This document shows, one piece after another, positions 63,746 to 64,000 of a stretch of DNA of 64,000 nucleotides (its first letter is position 1; every line of letters begins with the position of its first letter). The stretch lies in contig NZ_JAUYVM010000008.1 in NCBI RefSeq assembly GCF_030689305.1, positions 62,001 through 126,000 on the forward strand. Reading direction: 5' to 3'. This DNA is from Vibrio penaeicida (GTDB taxonomy: Bacteria > Pseudomonadota > Gammaproteobacteria > Enterobacterales > Vibrionaceae). A program made the translations under genes and the position numbers. The notes under the pieces were generated by a model, which was not told the DNA's origin, did not search any database, and saw only the letters and a list, made by a program, of their open reading frames with translations.

Positions 63746-64000
63746 ATGTCTGTTGATCGATTGATGACCACACTTTGTACCCACAACTTACTCGCATCTA
63801 AACAATTTTATCAAACACTGTTTGGGTTTAATGTAGGCTTTGAAAGTGAGTGGTTTATCCAATTGGTCCACCCCAAAAGCAACGTTGAATTAGGGCTTAT
63901 CACAGCAGAGCATGAATTGGTTCCCCCTCGGTATCAGGGAGCAGCTAGTGGCTTATTTGTTACTCTTGTCGTCGAAGATGTCGATGCTGTATTTAAAGCC
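63746..64000 (+). CDS. VOC-family (glyoxalase/bleomycin resistance) protein, partial
   Basis: The gene begins at ATG 63746 (or 63743) behind AAAGGAA and runs off the right edge. The visible part of about 85 residues (LMTTLCTHNLLASKQFYQTLFGFNVGFESEWFIQL) is the first beta-alpha-beta unit of a vicinal oxygen chelate protein. The typical second half with its metal ligand lies outside. Which activity it has (isomerase, dioxygenase or resistance) cannot be told. Confidence 0.8.
   Translation, partial: MSVDRLMTTLCTHNLLASKQFYQTLFGFNVGFESEWFIQLVHPKSNVELGLITAEHELVPPRYQGAASGLFVTLVVEDVDAVFKA

Overview
The window looks like chromosomal DNA of a marine gammaproteobacterium, most likely Vibrio or a close relative. 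This is inferred from the gene set: an SstT serine transporter, DsdA, GlgX, a CtlX-type hydrolase, an ArfA with its built-in 3' hairpin, many two-component and GGDEF proteins, chitin-binding secreted proteins, AT-rich intergenic DNA and short Vibrio-style palindromes. No similarity search was run. I see no rRNA, CRISPR array, integrase, transposase or phage genes. The only RNA gene I recognise is a tRNA-Gly(TCC).

Layout. 1-6.5 kb: edge of an unidentified gene, a DEAD-box RNA helicase, a secreted PKD/chitin-binding protein and a secreted metallophosphoesterase. 6.9-16.1 kb: a GalNAc-type (aga) catabolic locus. It has two tandem DeoR/AgaR regulators, agaZ, agaS, a complete mannose-family PTS (IIB, IIC, IID, IIA), agaA and the aldolase agaY/kbaY. 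Genes abut or overlap by up to 11 bases and the run ends in a strong terminator. A cluster of CTTTC/GAAAG boxes lies ahead of the second regulator. The pathway reads as: uptake and phosphorylation, deacetylation (AgaA), deamination/isomerisation (AgaS), then cleavage by AgaY/AgaZ; no tagatose-6-phosphate kinase is present. 16.4-18.0 kb: a lipoprotein phosphatase of the Shewanella-like PPP type.

18.2-20.8 kb: a three-gene cobalamin late-step cluster on the minus strand. 20.8-28.7 kb: small accessory genes, namely an ArsR regulator facing a NIPSNAP plus monooxygenase pair, two LysR regulators, a glutathione S-transferase, a ChrR-like cupin, a cytochrome P450, a membrane protein and a methyltransferase. 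28.9-32.9 kb: dsdA, an S4-domain protein, a HAD phosphatase, a LysE-type exporter and a GNAT acetyltransferase. 32.9-40.6 kb: a signalling block of three proteins. One is a REC-ATPase protein with Asn at the usual phospho-accepting His; divergent from it is a 1352-residue hybrid kinase with two receivers and an Hpt; next is a second hybrid kinase.

41.0-51.3 kb: SstT, a Sel1-repeat protein, GlgX, a Cache-GGDEF diguanylate cyclase, CtlX and an ABC exporter. 51.4-58.6 kb: an outer-membrane beta-barrel protein, a small orphan gene, tRNA-Gly, an Lrp/AsnC regulator facing a Gate-domain membrane protein, a DUF1223 protein, a DHH phosphoesterase, DgkA, ArfA and a DUF4344 metallopeptidase. 58.4-64 kb: a 266-base inverted-repeat element, a large metzincin-like lipoprotein, a small protein/lipoprotein pair and the start of a VOC-family protein.

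No clearly unprecedented system is evident. The most distinctive items are the His-less kinase beside the giant hybrid kinase, the arfA hairpin with the stop codon in its loop, the dual-AgaR operator region, and secreted proteins whose catalytic domains I cannot place firmly.
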